DNA of 64,000 nucleotides from the NCBI GenBank assembly GCA_948474755.1, contig CAOLHI010000652.1, forward strand, positions 384,501-448,500, read 5' to 3'. Positions 43,501 through 53,570 of the stretch are shown piece by piece. A program made the translations under genes and the position numbers. The first letter of the stretch is position 1; each line of letters begins with the position of its first letter. The stretch is from Ctenosaura bakeri (Eukaryota > Chordata > Lepidosauria > Squamata > Iguanidae). A model generated the notes under the pieces. It was not told where the DNA came from. It was given only the letters and a program-made list of their open reading frames with translations, and made no database searches.

Positions 43501-43700
43501 TTAGAGCCAGGATGATATCGTGGTTTGAGCACTCACCCATGGAAACCCACTGGGTGACCTTGGGCAAGTCACACTCTCTCAGCCTAAGAGGAAGGCAGTG
43601 ACAAACACCTTTCTGAACAAATCTTGCCAAGGCAAATCCATGATCTTAGCGTCTCTGCAATTTGGAAATGACTTGAAGGCACATAACAGCAACAACGACA
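43501..43700 (+). mobile_element. Sauria-type tRNA-derived SINE, head shortened
   Basis: GGTTTGAGCACTC, GGAAACCCACTGGGTGACC, TTGGGCAAGTCACACTCTC, AACAAATCTTGCCAAGG, GGAAATGACTTGAAGGCAC, AACAGCAACAACG tail. Confidence 0.9.
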
Positions 43701-44278
43701 AACATGTATATATAAATCTCATAGATTCCTTGGGCTTACACTGTTTGGGAATGGATTTAAAGCTTTGGAGAAAAGTCAGGGTATAAATAAAGCTGATGGA
43801 AAGAGAAACATTAATAAGGCAAGTGGGCATTGCATGCAGCCTTTTCTCTTGGCAGCTCTGCACGGACCCATGGTCAGCTTCAGTGAAATATCAAAACATC
43901 CCACGACTCCCTGCGAGCTATTTCAAAGAGTTTTACAAACTTTGTTATGCCTCTCATTCATCTGTTATCCTCCATGTGAACAAAAATAAGCAAACAAACA
44001 AACCTCACTCTTGCTCATTTTGCAGGGAAAGGGGAGAAACTTTGCAAGGACACATTTTTGGGACACTTCGGCTCAGAGCATTGGCTCCAGTATTTCGGGC
44101 TTAAGTCACTTTTACCTTAAACTGCTTGCAAAGGAGTAGCGGTCTTGCAAGGACCACGTTGCATTCACAGCAAGACAGCATTTTAAAAACGACCTCAAAT
44201 GGAAATTAAAAACTGGTTTGACCACACAAGAGATGGCAGTTCGAAGCAGCCAGGGGGGTGCTGGGTTAGACACACAAG
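43701..44278. other. Unannotated intron 1 sequence
   Basis: Nothing recognised. Confidence 0.4.
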
Positions 44279-44440
44279 GGCCCTTTCCGCACTACACTGT
44301 TATAGTGCTATTATTCCACTTTCGACGTCCTATGGAATCCTGGGGGTTGCAGTTTAGGAAGGAAAACTGCAAACCCCAGGATTCCATAGGATGTTGAAAG
44401 TGGAATAATAGCACTGTAACAGTGTAGTGCGGAAATGGCT
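44279..44440. mobile_element. Palindromic MITE, 162 bp
   Basis: GGCCCTTTCCGCACTACACTG to CAGTGTAGTGCGGAAATGGC; exact AAG duplications (44276-44278, 44441-44443). The left end has the CCCTTTCC form of the long MITEs. Confidence 0.93.
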
Positions 44441-45413
44441 AAGGTCTCCAATGGTCTCCGATATCAGCAACCATGCCCTTCCTGTTCACAAGGATGTGAA
44501 CAAACTCTCATCTCAAGAAGAAGATGGGGAGGATAAAAAGATGGAAGAAAGAAAGGGCAGCCAAAGAGATTCCTAAAATTTTCCCAGGCTAATTTGCCCC
44601 TTTGCATTGGCCGGTGTGCTATTGACCCTGACTCTGGAGGAAAGCAGAAGATGAGTTTTTAAATTTGAAAGCCTTGGCTAGAAAGAGAGAAAGTGGATTT
44701 ATTTCCTTGGTCAATGCAAGAAACAGGGAACAGAAAAGATGCAGTATAAACACAGGAATGTCTTTATGGTGGGACCCGTACAGTAGAAGTTCCCTTTGGA
44801 CTGTGTTTCTATAAACTTAGGTTGTGCAAGAATTCTGAAAAACACATATAATTCAGTTTATGCTATAGCCATTGCCTTTGGACCTCTGGCAGACTGCTCC
44901 AAAAGTTTGTTCCAAATTTTCCTTACGGATGTCACATTTTCCCCTTCAAAAGAGAAAACTATTACATACAGTTTTGGAAACGAAGGCACCTTCCAATAAT
45001 GTTATCCCTGTCAGAATACATTTTTTTCCTTTCCTCTGAAATTGGCAGAGTTTCTCCTCTTCTTAAAAAAATATTAATAACTTAATGGACTGCTTAGGTT
45101 AAAGGAATCAGAGAGAGAGAGAGAGTTTATTTTACCCAGCTTATTTCAGAAGGAACTTTGCCATTTATAGAGCGAGTGACTAAGCCAAGAGAACACACTC
45201 CCTCCAGTCTTGGGTTTCATGCAGAAAGTGGAATGAACACACACATGGTGCACGCATACACATGCACATATTGCGGGTATCGCCTTGCAATGATCATAAT
45301 ACAACCAAGCAAAATGCATTCAGAGAGAAATAGAGAGAGGACTATGGACAAAGGTAGAAACTCTGTTAGCCAAAGTGACCCTGCAAAGCCGTCTTCTATC
45401 CACTCATGTTTAC
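44441..45413 (-). other. TGM2: 5' end of intron 1
   Basis: About 1 kb downstream of exon 1 with no transposon recognised, a (GA)n run at 45110-45125 and low GC at 44800-45080. Position suggests possible regulatory content; nothing specific can be shown. Confidence 0.45.
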
Positions 45414-45531
45414 CTTCAGCCATAGTGTCGCCCGGTGGACAAGCAAATTCCTTCCTCTCTGTCCCCTGCTTTGCTTTCCTTCGCCTCCTCTTGCTGTTGC
45501 CAGCTCAGCTCTGCCCAGGAAGCTGAAAACT
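45414..45531 (-). CDS. TGM2: TGM2 exon 1: 5'UTR plus first 10 coding bases
   Basis: Minus-strand first exon of transglutaminase 2, the calcium-dependent enzyme that crosslinks glutamine and lysine side chains and also binds GTP, acting in cytosol, membrane and extracellular matrix. Seen: an ATG at 45423-45421 in strong Kozak context (A at -3, G at +4), codons Met-Ala-Glu plus one base (G), then a GT donor at 45413-45412 (GTAAAC, a weak donor). The Met-Ala-Glu start with a phase 1 split after ten coding bases matches what I know of mammalian TGM2 exon 1, and it joins exon 2 at 20283 in frame, giving Ala as residue 4. A TATA box lies about 130 bp upstream of the ATG, so the 5'UTR is roughly 110 nt; the exact cap site (45531 here) is inferred. 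Alone, ten coding bases would prove nothing; the phase, TATA box and exon 2 together make the case. Confidence 0.8.
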
Positions 45532-45554
45532 TACCTCCCAAGCATTAGTGTCCA

Positions 45555-45562
45555 TTTATATA
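45555..45562 (-). promoter_or_regulatory. TGM2: TGM2 TATA box
   Basis: Minus-strand TATATAAA, about 130 bp upstream of the TGM2 ATG, placing transcription start near 45530. Mammalian TGM2 also has a TATA-type promoter. Upstream on the minus strand are a CCTCCCCACCC-type Sp1/CACC-like stretch (about 45632-45645) and the palindrome TTCCAGGAA (45666-45674), which fits the STAT consensus TTCN3GAA. The latter two are motif matches only. Confidence 0.7.
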
Positions 45563-46130
45563 GTCATCCAGAGCGCACACCCCTCTGCTGGGTGGATATC
45601 AGACAATTAGAATAATGAAAGTAAGGCTGTGGGTGGGGAGGAGGAACAGAGAAACACCAAAGGGTTTCCAGGAAAAGTTAAGTCTGAACTTCAAAAAAAA
45701 GAAAAACTTTGAAAATGAATTATCTACAGGAGCGGGGCGGTGGTGGTAAAGGCAATGAGTGGCACAGAGCAATGCACTTGGGGAAGGTTTTGGGTTGGAG
45801 AAAGAGCCCCCTCTAGCTGGCTCCTTGGGCCAAGTGCTCTCCGGGCGGTGAAGGAATGGCACACACGTCTAAGCAAAGGTCCTGCCTCATGCTTGAATTG
45901 GCAAATCTATTTTTTTTAATTTATTAAAATAGATATAGCCCAATCTGGACCTAGAGGTTCCGGGGTGGCATGCAATCAAACCAGTCTGATCAATTTAAAG
46001 CAGTGTAAATAATTTTTTAAAAAATGACTTTAAAAGACTGAAAATAATTTAGTACATTCAAAAGAGAGATTAAAAGTGGATAAAATTGTTTAAAATGATG
46101 TAAAATGAGGTATTTGCGAAGGTTTGTGTC
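45563..46130. other. TGM2 promoter-proximal sequence
   Basis: Upstream of the TATA box. No CpG island. AT-rich with TTTAAAA words from 45900; possible L2-like debris (AAATAGATATAGCCCAATC). Confidence 0.45.
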
Positions 46131-46450
46131 TTAGAATCATAGAATCATAAAATCATAGAGTTGGAAGAGACCCCAGGGGCCATCCAGTCCAACCCTCTGC
46201 TATGCAGGAACACCCATCAAAGCATTCCCAACAGATGGCCATCCAGCCTCTGCTTAAAAACCTCCAAAGAAGGAGGTGACTCCACCACACTCCGAGGCAG
46301 CAGATTCCACTGTCGGACAGCTCTGACTGTCAGGAAGTTCTTCCTGAGGTTCAGGTGGAATCTCCTTTCCTGCAGCTTGAATCCATTGCTCCATGTCCTA
46401 GTCTCTGGAGCAGTGGAGAGCAAGCCTGCTCCCTCCTCAACATGACATCC
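46131..46450 (-). mobile_element. CR1 LINE 3' end
   Basis: Tail ATCATAGAATCATAAAATC at 46135; 3' region to TCCCTCCTCAACATGACATC. Lies about 0.6 kb upstream of the TGM2 TATA box, the nearest identified insertion to the promoter. Confidence 0.92.
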
Positions 46451-46527
46451 TTCTGCATGGCAGAAGGTAGTTGGACTGGAAGGTCCTTGTGGTCTCTTCC
46501 AACTCTAGGATTCTAGGATTCCATGAA
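46451..46527 (+). mobile_element. CR1 3' terminus
   Basis: CTGCATGGCAGAAGGTAG, TTGGACTGGAAGGTCC, CTAGGATTCTAGGATTCC; joined head-on to the antisense CR1. Confidence 0.85.
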
Positions 46528-47643
46528 AGCCCAAATCTTCAGTGAACAACCATCTTTCCTCTGGCACCAGAGTGACTACAACAATGGTGCCAATCGGGAC
46601 ACTCAGGGAAGAGTGCTTCATAACAATGATGCCACTGCAGATACTCTTGGAGTTACACGGTGGTTTTGCTACACCTTTCTTCCCCTGAACACCAACACTG
46701 CACAACCAATTTCATAGGGTTACCATAAAGGTGACTCCTCCGTTTTGACGGACCACTTTTCGAAAGTCCATTCTTTCAACAGTAACCAGAAGTACTTCTC
46801 TCCTCCACTCCATCCATCTTGTCTCTCCCAAAATCTCAGAAATGTCCACGCAGAAAAGGCACCGCTCATCATTGCAAGCTTCATGCAGGTGTACTTCGTT
46901 CGGAAGCTTTTTCCTCCCGCTTTATCCTCCAAACCAATCCATCCATCCCTTGCTCCTCTTCTTCTCCCATCCCATGCATTCCAATCCCATATGCCATTTT
47001 CTAATGTTCATAGCACTGTTGCCAGCTCCCCTTCCACCTTAAAGACTGGCTTCCACATTTCAACAGTTTCTGGTTTTGAATGGTGTTCTGGTCCCCAACC
47101 TGTTGAATAAGTGGGGGAAGCTTGTATTCTGAGTAAAAAAGGGGACATGTTTACCAACTGGCTGCTTCAGACCACTGACTGCTGTGATGACTCTCAGTCT
47201 AAATACCCTTCAAGCTTTGGGCAATTTTAAGGGGAGCCAGTTGAGTCAGTCCAACAGGCAAGATGTGAAAGGGCATCTTTCTCTTGTGAAAGGGCATCAT
47301 TCTGGCAACAGCAGTATGGCACCTTTCTCCCCTTCGCCATCTTCTCCTGGATGGACTTTTCCATCAGGATGGAGGAACATGGTGGCTCCAGCGATGACAA
47401 CAAAAATGATGGCCCAAACCCAGCTGGAGCATCAACCATGAGGCTGAGATGGGCTACTCAAGAGGTCCCCTCATCCTACTTTAACCTAACATATCGTGGA
47501 AAAGAAAGACAAATGGTAGCCCTAAATTACATATAGGAAATTCCAGTAGGAAAAGGGAAAGCCAATTACAGCTGGATAGAACCAGTCAAGAAAGCCACGG
47601 CTGCCTTGAGTCTGCAAGATCACAGCGGGGCTGTTGATAAGAA
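46528..47643. other. Upstream intergenic sequence, unannotated
   Basis: Phrases such as CTACACCTTTCTTCCCCTGA (46671) look repetitive from memory, but I cannot name the family. A 121-codon plus frame (46745-47110) shows no domain. Confidence 0.4.
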
Positions 47644-47820
47644 GGTTCTAGCGCTACAATTCCACTTTCAACCTCCTATGGAATCCTGAGGTTTGCAGTT
47701 TAGGGAAAGGCATTTGGAATTCTCAGCCAGAAAGCAATTTGGCCCCAGGAAACTACATATTCCACAGGATGTGTTGTAAGTGGAATAATAGCACTAGAAC
47801 AGTGTAGGGCAGAAATGGCC
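47644..47820. mobile_element. Palindromic MITE, left end truncated
   Basis: TTCTAGCGCTACAATTCC opposite AATAGCACTAGAACAG; right end GGGCAGAAATGGCC. Left terminus missing. Confidence 0.85.
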
Positions 47821-48015
47821 AAAGTTTCAGTGATAAGTCCAAAATACAACAGCCTCCATTGAGTTGTCTTGACTTCTAAGAAAAGTCCAGGCTTGCTTTG
47901 CTCTCAGGCTGTCAAGACCTGTGGCTACTGTCATATGAATGCAATAGTGTAGATAATAGAATAGATTTCATAGATCAATAGTTGGTGGTTGACAGAAGTG
48001 CAAATATATATCCAT
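47821..48015. other. Upstream intergenic sequence
   Basis: Nothing recognised. Confidence 0.4.
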
Positions 48016-48164
48016 TAGGGGTGGGATGAATCCAGAATTTTCCAAATCCAAATCCAGATCTGAATTCCTGGAAGGTTCTGAGAATCCACAAATCTCACAA
48101 ATCTTGAATCTTTCGAATCCTTTTTTTTTTTTTTAAGGGTTTAAAAAGCAAGGGAAAGAAGGAT

Positions 48165-48298
48165 AATCTTGGGTAAGACACACTCTCTCCGCTTCAGCAA
48201 AAGCCTAGGCAACGGCAAACCTCCCTCTGAAGACATCTGGGCAGGACAATTGTCCTAGTTTAGCCTCAGGATCTTGAAAGATTGAAAATGACATGAAG
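48165..48298 (+). mobile_element. Sauria-type SINE fragment nested in hAT-like element
   Basis: CTTGGGTAAGACACACTCTC, GCCTAGGCAACGGCAAACC, TTGAAAATGACATGAAGGC; diverged, head missing. Confidence 0.7.
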
Positions 48299-48555
48299 GC
48301 CCTTTCTACACAGGCAGGAAAACGTGGATCAATCCCACATTTTCCTGCCTGTGTAAACAGGACGACATACTACAGTACAGGGCTAATCCAGGTCAAAACT
48401 GGCTTTTCTTTGCATAGCTCCTTCTGGCATCCTGGGGTTTGTAGTTTGGTGATGCACCAGCACACTTTGGCAGAGAAGGCTCTGACACCTGGTAAAACTC
48501 CAAACCCCAGAACTGTGTCTGAAAGAGCTTTGCAAGGGAGCCATGCAAAGGAATC
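48299..48555. mobile_element. Decayed Harbinger-like MITE
   Basis: Begins GGCCCTTTCTACACAGG, with a terminal hairpin AGGCAGGAAAACGTGG and CACATTTTCCTGCCTGTG. The inner part has CTGGGGTTTGTAGTTTGG and CCAAACCCCAG. Right end uncertain. Confidence 0.6.
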
Positions 48556-48902
48556 TTTCAGCTGTCCTTGAAATCTCAAGCCTGTACCTTCCAGTCAAGT
48601 GCTGGACTTAAATATTAAATGTTCAATTTAAATATCTTAGAATACAAGCCCAGATGTAATTTCTGAAATTCTTTGCAAAAGCCATTATTACTCCAAGGGA
48701 AAAACTCACCCACTTGCTATCTCCCTTTGTGTATCTGTTGCCGAGGTTTTCATGCACCCCGGTCTTCAACTAACTATTTGGTTGACGGATCTGAAAGATT
48801 CGTTTTGCCTATTTTGGCACAAGGATTCAGATTCATGAATCTCGAATCCTTGCCCAGGATCTGAGGATTTGGGGATTTGGTTGCCCCATCCCTAGTATCC
48901 AT

Positions 48903-49589
48903 GGTTAATTGCTGCCTGGAGCTATGTATCCACTTGAGATTCCTAAGGCATCCCGGGGCTCCAAATGGTTAATTGCTGTGTTGTTCATTGTCAGGCAAGA
49001 GGGAAGAGGATCAAAGGAGGGGACGTGTGAAGTAGTGGGAAGGTGTTATGAGAACAGGCCATGGAAAGATAAGGTGACAGGAACGGGTCCTGCTCCCAGG
49101 ATGAAAGATATGTAAATAACAGAAGGCATTGGGAAAGTGCTTATGTTGGTGGGCTGATCTGACATTTATGACTTTTAACCAACCCTTGATGTTCATGCCT
49201 AAATTTGTACGACAAGGTGTAAAGCCTGTAACCATTTAAATGCTTTAGTCTGTGCGACTTTTGCTTACTTTTCTCCAAATAAACATTTCTGCTTGAAACT
49301 CTGACTGCAGTTTGTGAAAGCAAGTTATCCAGCGCATGACAGATACCCATTTATTTGTCTTTTATGGCAGTGTAGGGTATCCATAGAGCTCCACCACCAC
49401 ATTTCATGTGAGTTGATTTTCTTCCCGTCAGCTTCCTTCACGGTCCAGTTTTCACACCCAAATTAGGAATCATGGTAGAAAAGGTATACAGAACATGCAT
49501 ATGAATTTCCACACAGGAAGGGAAAAAAATAACCAAAGTTTTGATAGAAGCAAAGAATGGGGCAGGAATGTAGGTAGGATGGAGACTGA
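48903..49589. other. Upstream intergenic sequence
   Basis: AATAAACATTTCTGC at about 49278 resembles a polyadenylation signal of an old retroelement; otherwise nothing recognised. Confidence 0.4.
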
Positions 49590-49769
49590 GAACATTTCCA
49601 CATGACACTCTTATAGCACGACGATTCCACTTTCAGCCTCCTATGCAATCCTGGGGTTTGCAGTTCTGGGAGGGGCCAGTTGGCCCCTCCCGGAACTGCA
49701 GACCCCAGGATTCCATAGGAGGTTGAAAGTGGAATCATCACACTATAAGAGTGTCATGCGGAAATGGCC
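49590..49769. mobile_element. Palindromic MITE, 180 bp
   Basis: CATTTCCACATGACACTC opposite GAGTGTCATGCGGAAATGGCC; exact TGA duplications (49587-49589, 49770-49772). Confidence 0.94.
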
Positions 49770-50145
49770 TGAAAGTTTCCAGCATCTGTAGGTTGATTCC
49801 TTAATGGAACACAGCTATAATATATATACATTCAGTGCTTCTCTCTCTGAAATGCTGGAAATTCCCCTTCTGCTAGTGCAGAACGCATGCACCTAATGTC
49901 CAGAAAGCCCCAGAATGGTCAGAGCCTCTGGAGTGAGGAAGACCAAAATCAGCAAAATCAGCCTCGAACTGCCTTGACTCTTTGAGAACTGAAAAGCTAC
50001 CACCAGTTGCATAGGGACATGGGGACAGGGGGGCAACTCGTCCTGGGCAGCCCGTAGCCACCCCCCCTCCCCATGCCTTGGCCATGCCCCACATGCCCCT
50101 CCCCCCACCCCTGCTCAACACTCTCTAAGCTCCACCACTGGCTAC
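49770..50145. other. Upstream intergenic sequence
   Basis: C-rich run at 50060-50108; no feature recognised. Confidence 0.4.
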
Positions 50146-50335
50146 CACACTACATTGTTATAGCGCTATGAGTCCACTTTAACTGCCATGGCAACACCCT
50201 ATGGAATCCTGGGATTTGCAGTTTGCAGAGGGGCATTAGGAATTCTCCGCTCTTGTGCTTCACTAAGTGACAAACCTCAGAATTCCAAGCAATGTTGTCA
50301 TAGCAGTTAAAGTGGAATAACAGCACTGTAGTGTG
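50146..50335. mobile_element. Palindromic MITE variant ('TTTAACTGCCAT' subtype)
   Basis: CACACTACATTGTTATAGCG opposite GCACTGTAGTGTG; CACTTTAACTGCCATGGC opposite CATAGCAGTTAAAGTGG. Terminal GGCC bases lost. Confidence 0.8.
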
Positions 50336-50855
50336 ATCGGGCTGCTGGAGCGGTTTCAGTTCCAGACAGGTCATGGCCCAGCAGGGGGGCAGATGGGCAG
50401 GAGAGGGTGATGATGGCCACCGGCCTCAAGGACAGAAGGGGACATGGGTGGCTGAAGGCCTCCCTCCTTCCCTCTGCCTCTCCTCCTTCCAACCTGTAAA
50501 TCAACCTGATCTCAAAGTGCCGCCTTATCTCCAGGTCGCAGGTTGTGCCAAGTAATTGCTCTCCAAGCCCTCGTTAATCTGATCAGAAGGTGGAATGCTG
50601 ATGCTTTTTCCTTTACACACCAGGGGAATGCTGTGAGCTTCCCTCAGCAGCCAGGGGAATGAAGGAAGGAGGAACGGATCTGGCCGCAAAAGCGCTTTGG
50701 TTGCAATGAAATGGTCGGCTTGAAATAGAAGAACGATAAAAGAAAGGGCCCTTTCCATCAGCCCCCCTGCCTTCTTGGTGGCCTTGTTTCTCATCATCCT
50801 GCCCTTGCTTGTGTGACCTCCACAGTCTCCTTTGTCTGAAAGTCTCCCCTCTCTA
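50336..50855. other. Upstream intergenic sequence
   Basis: Overlapping short frames on both strands, no domain or repeat recognised. Confidence 0.4.
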
Positions 50856-51237
50856 TAGAATCATAGAATCATAGAAATATAGAGTTGGAAGAGACCCCAG
50901 GGGCCATCCAGTCCAACCCCCTTCAGCCATGCAGGAACACCCTCAAAGCACTCCCGACAGACAGATGGCCATCCAGCCTCTGCTTAAAAATCTCCAAAGA
51001 AGGAGGAGACTCCACTACACTCCGAGGCAGCAGATTCCACTGCCGGACAGCCCTGACTGTCAGGAAGTCCTTCCTGAGGTTCAGGTGGAATCTCCTTTCC
51101 TGCAGCTTGAATCCATTGCTCCTTGTCCTGGTCTCTGGAGCAGCAGAAAACAAGCCCTCTCCTTCCTCCACATGGCATCCCTTCAGATATTTAAACAGGG
51201 CTATCATGTCCCCTCTTAACCTTCTCTTCTGCAGACT
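50856..51237 (-). mobile_element. CR1 LINE 3' end
   Basis: Tail ATCATAGAATCATAGAAAT at 50858; near-consensus 3' end; 5' truncation after TTCTCTTCTGCAGAC. Confidence 0.94.
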
Positions 51238-51599
51238 TCTCTCAAGTCCTCCCGCCCCGTGCTGCCACCCGTTCTCACCTGCAACACCTTCCACTTGGCC
51301 CCCCTTCCCAGCTGACTGACAATTTTTTACCCGTGGGCTGGAAGCCCACCTCCTTAGGGGTACTTTAGTGATGGGCTCTTGCACTAGGAGAAGTGGGATT
51401 TCCAGCATTGCAGAGAGAGAAGCACTGAAAGTCATTCACACTTAGTAACACTTCTATTTGCTGATGGAGTTGAAATGTTATTCCCTGTCATTTACTGCCT
51501 TTTGTCTCTGGTTCCCCCATGGCCAAGAAGAGGAGGGTCCTCTGCCAGCATTGAGATCCCCCCAGACTGACAACAGAAATAACATTTGTGGCAAAACGT
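51238..51599. other. Upstream intergenic sequence
   Basis: Nothing recognised. Confidence 0.4.
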
Positions 51600-51790
51600 A
51601 GGCTTATAACTCCAACAATGTCACTTTTCTTCTCCTGTATGGTTTTTGCCTGATGAAGAAGCCGGTGAAGCTTCGAAAGCTTGCACGACGTATTTTCTGC
51701 TTTGGAAATGGTCCAATAAAGTTATTCCTGCTTTGTGAATTTTGGATTTTGTTGTATTTTGCTGCCTGGCGAACATAATTATTCCTGAAT
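51600..51790 (+). repeat. Dispersed repeat, unclassified (copy 2)
   Basis: GCCTGATGAAGAAGCCGGTG, AAGCTTCGAAAGCTTGCAC, AATAAAGTTATTCCTGC and TTTTGTTGTATTTTGCTGCC; inverse-oriented sister of 9715-9870. Confidence 0.65.
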
Positions 51791-51866
51791 ATCTTGCCTG
51801 GATTTGAAGATGTTCGATCTAGCTGCAATAAGGGAAATTTAAAACTAGAGGGAGCCAAAAGACTGG

Positions 51867-52068
51867 GGCCATTTCTGCACTACACTGTTACAGTGCTATG
51901 ATTCCATTTTCAGCCTCCTGTGGAATCCTGGGATTTGCAGTTTAGGGAGGGGCCTTTAGAATTCTCAGCCCGAGAGCCCTTTGGCCTCAGCAAACTACAC
52001 ATCCCAGAATTCCACAGGAGGTTGAAAGTGGTACAATAGCACTATAACAGTGTAGGGCGGAAATGGCC
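51867..52068. mobile_element. Palindromic MITE, 202 bp
   Basis: GGCCATTTCTGCACTACAC to GTGTAGGGCGGAAATGGCC; exact TGG duplications (51864-51866, 52069-52071). Loop carries the CTCAGC-AGAG-GCCTCAG subtype also at 19212 and 23877. Confidence 0.94.
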
Positions 52069-52071
52069 TGG

Positions 52072-53137
52072 TGCTCACCTGGAGATTCTGTTATTGCAAT
52101 GCTAGAAATTTAGGAGCTGAAGAAAACATTCACTTGGGAGGCATGATTCTTATTTTGGGGGCAATGCTTTCCTCCCCCATCCCCAGGTAGCTGCATTCTG
52201 GGTTCCTTCCAACTCTATAATTCCAGGATCTGCTGTTCTTCTTGCAGAGAGAAAGCTTCTAGTCTGGAACTGACTTCCGTGATTATGATGGAGATCGCAG
52301 CTTGGGAAAGTTGCTTTTTTAGACTACAACTCCCATAATCCTACAGCCACAATGGCTAATCCCCAGAACATCTCCCCCTACTGCCGGCTTTGCCTACTTT
52401 TGGCCCTATAATGAAGCTCAAGCTGTGGGATGCATGTTTGCACTGTCCCATCAGGTTGGAAAGCATCTTTTGCAAGAGAAACAGCTCCGTCAGCCTGACC
52501 TCAGGTGGCAAGCCAGGTGAATTAAAAAGATCTTCTGAACAACATTTAACTACTTCCACTTCGTCTTCTTTGGACAGAACAAAAGACCCTTATTCTTGTC
52601 TCCCAGATCATGTCCTCGGCAGTTCTGAGCGGCAGATACTGTGGGATTCCTCCAGCCCGAAGGACAAAAGGTATCTGCAGGAGAGGGCAGGCTGAAGACC
52701 TTTCTCATTATCTCCTGTTTTAGCTCTTGCAGCTTCTCAGAGAGAAGAAGATTTTGGTCCTATTGTCAGTGGTGGCAGAAAGTTCAGTACAGAAAATCAT
52801 GACATCCTTTTTGAGGGGTGATTATAAAAGTGTTCTGCATAAAGTAGATCTTCTTTTGTTATTGCAACAGAGAACATTTGGAGAAGTCTGAAAGAGCTTC
52901 CAAGTCTGTGGGGTTGTTTGAAACCCCTGGCTGGTCACATATGGTTAATGCTGCCAGTGAGGTTGCATTTTAAAACTAGTTCCACACTTACAATGTACTG
53001 TGCTTGAAGCTTATTGCTGTTCCTTATATGAATTGTCTTATCTGTCTAAATATAAATAATACGCACGTTTGTATTCCCAGATAACAGCCTTGGAGAAAGA
53101 GCAATTCAACCAAAAGTTCATAATTCAAGGACTACAG
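52072..53137. other. Upstream intergenic sequence
   Basis: CR1-tail debris near 52200 (GGTTCCTTCCAACTCTATAA) and an ACAACTCCCATAATCC piece at 52325-52365. A 101-codon plus frame at 52390-52695 has no recognised domain. Confidence 0.4.
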
Positions 53138-53312
53138 AGGAAGCGTAGTGTAGTGGTTTGAGCATTGGGCTATGAGCCTGGAGCCTGGAGTTTGATTTTC
53201 TGCTCACCCACGGAAACCCACTGGCTGACCTTGGGCACATCGCACACTCTCAGAAAACCCTGTGACAGGTTCACCTTAACTCACAAACAACTTGAAAGCA
53301 CATAATAATAAT
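53138..53312 (+). mobile_element. Sauria-type tRNA-derived SINE with tRNA-like head
   Basis: AGCGTAGTGTAGTGGTTTGA (box A region), GGAGTTTGATTTTC (box B decayed), GGAAACCCACTGGCTGACC, CAACTTGAAAGCACATAATA tail. Its middle is deleted. Confidence 0.88.
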
Positions 53313-53420
53313 TCAAGGACTGCCATCCTAGCCGGAACACTCAACTGCGTGTGGAAAGTAGAAAGGATCTGGTTCATTCTTGGATGGGAGACCACCAAGG
53401 TTTAATACTAGAGATCTCCA
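53313..53420 (+). mobile_element. 5S-rRNA-derived SINE fragment
   Basis: Only the box C region is clear: TCTTGGATGGGAGACCACC (about 53378-53397). Upstream 5S similarity is weak. Confidence 0.6.
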
Positions 53421-53489
53421 GATAGGACTGGAAGGAAAGAATCTTACCTTAAACCCAGGAGGGTGATGGCTGCCAGTCAGAGTCGGTTA

Positions 53490-53570
53490 TATTGGACTAG
53501 GTGGACTACCAAAGGCCTGCTTATTTGGACTTGATGACTTGTGGGGTCTTTATAGTTCTATGAATCCCTC
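53490..53570 (+). mobile_element. CR1 3' terminus, decayed
   Basis: TTGGACTAGGTGGACTACC, then GGACTTGATGACTTGTGG and GTTCTATGAATCC, apparently two overlapping tail remnants. Confidence 0.6.

Larger units (their letters stand above)
20284..45413 (-). other. TGM2: TGM2 intron 1 (about 25.1 kb)
   Basis: Interval between the exon 1 donor (GT at 45413-45412) and exon 2 acceptor (AG at 20285-20284). It is packed with CR1, MITE, LTR, SINE and SPIN insertions listed separately. The longest stretch without recognisable repeats is about 36541-37660. Confidence 0.75.
48016..48894. mobile_element. hAT-like non-autonomous element with nested repeats
   Basis: Ends TAGGGGTGGG and CCCATCCCTA are inverted repeats; flanks ATATCCAT and GTATCCAT (48008-48015, 48895-48902) match at 7 of 8 bases, fitting hAT. 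Outer parts carry AATCC/GGATT words on both sides. A SINE (48165-48298) and a MITE start (48299) lie inside. Confidence 0.75.
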
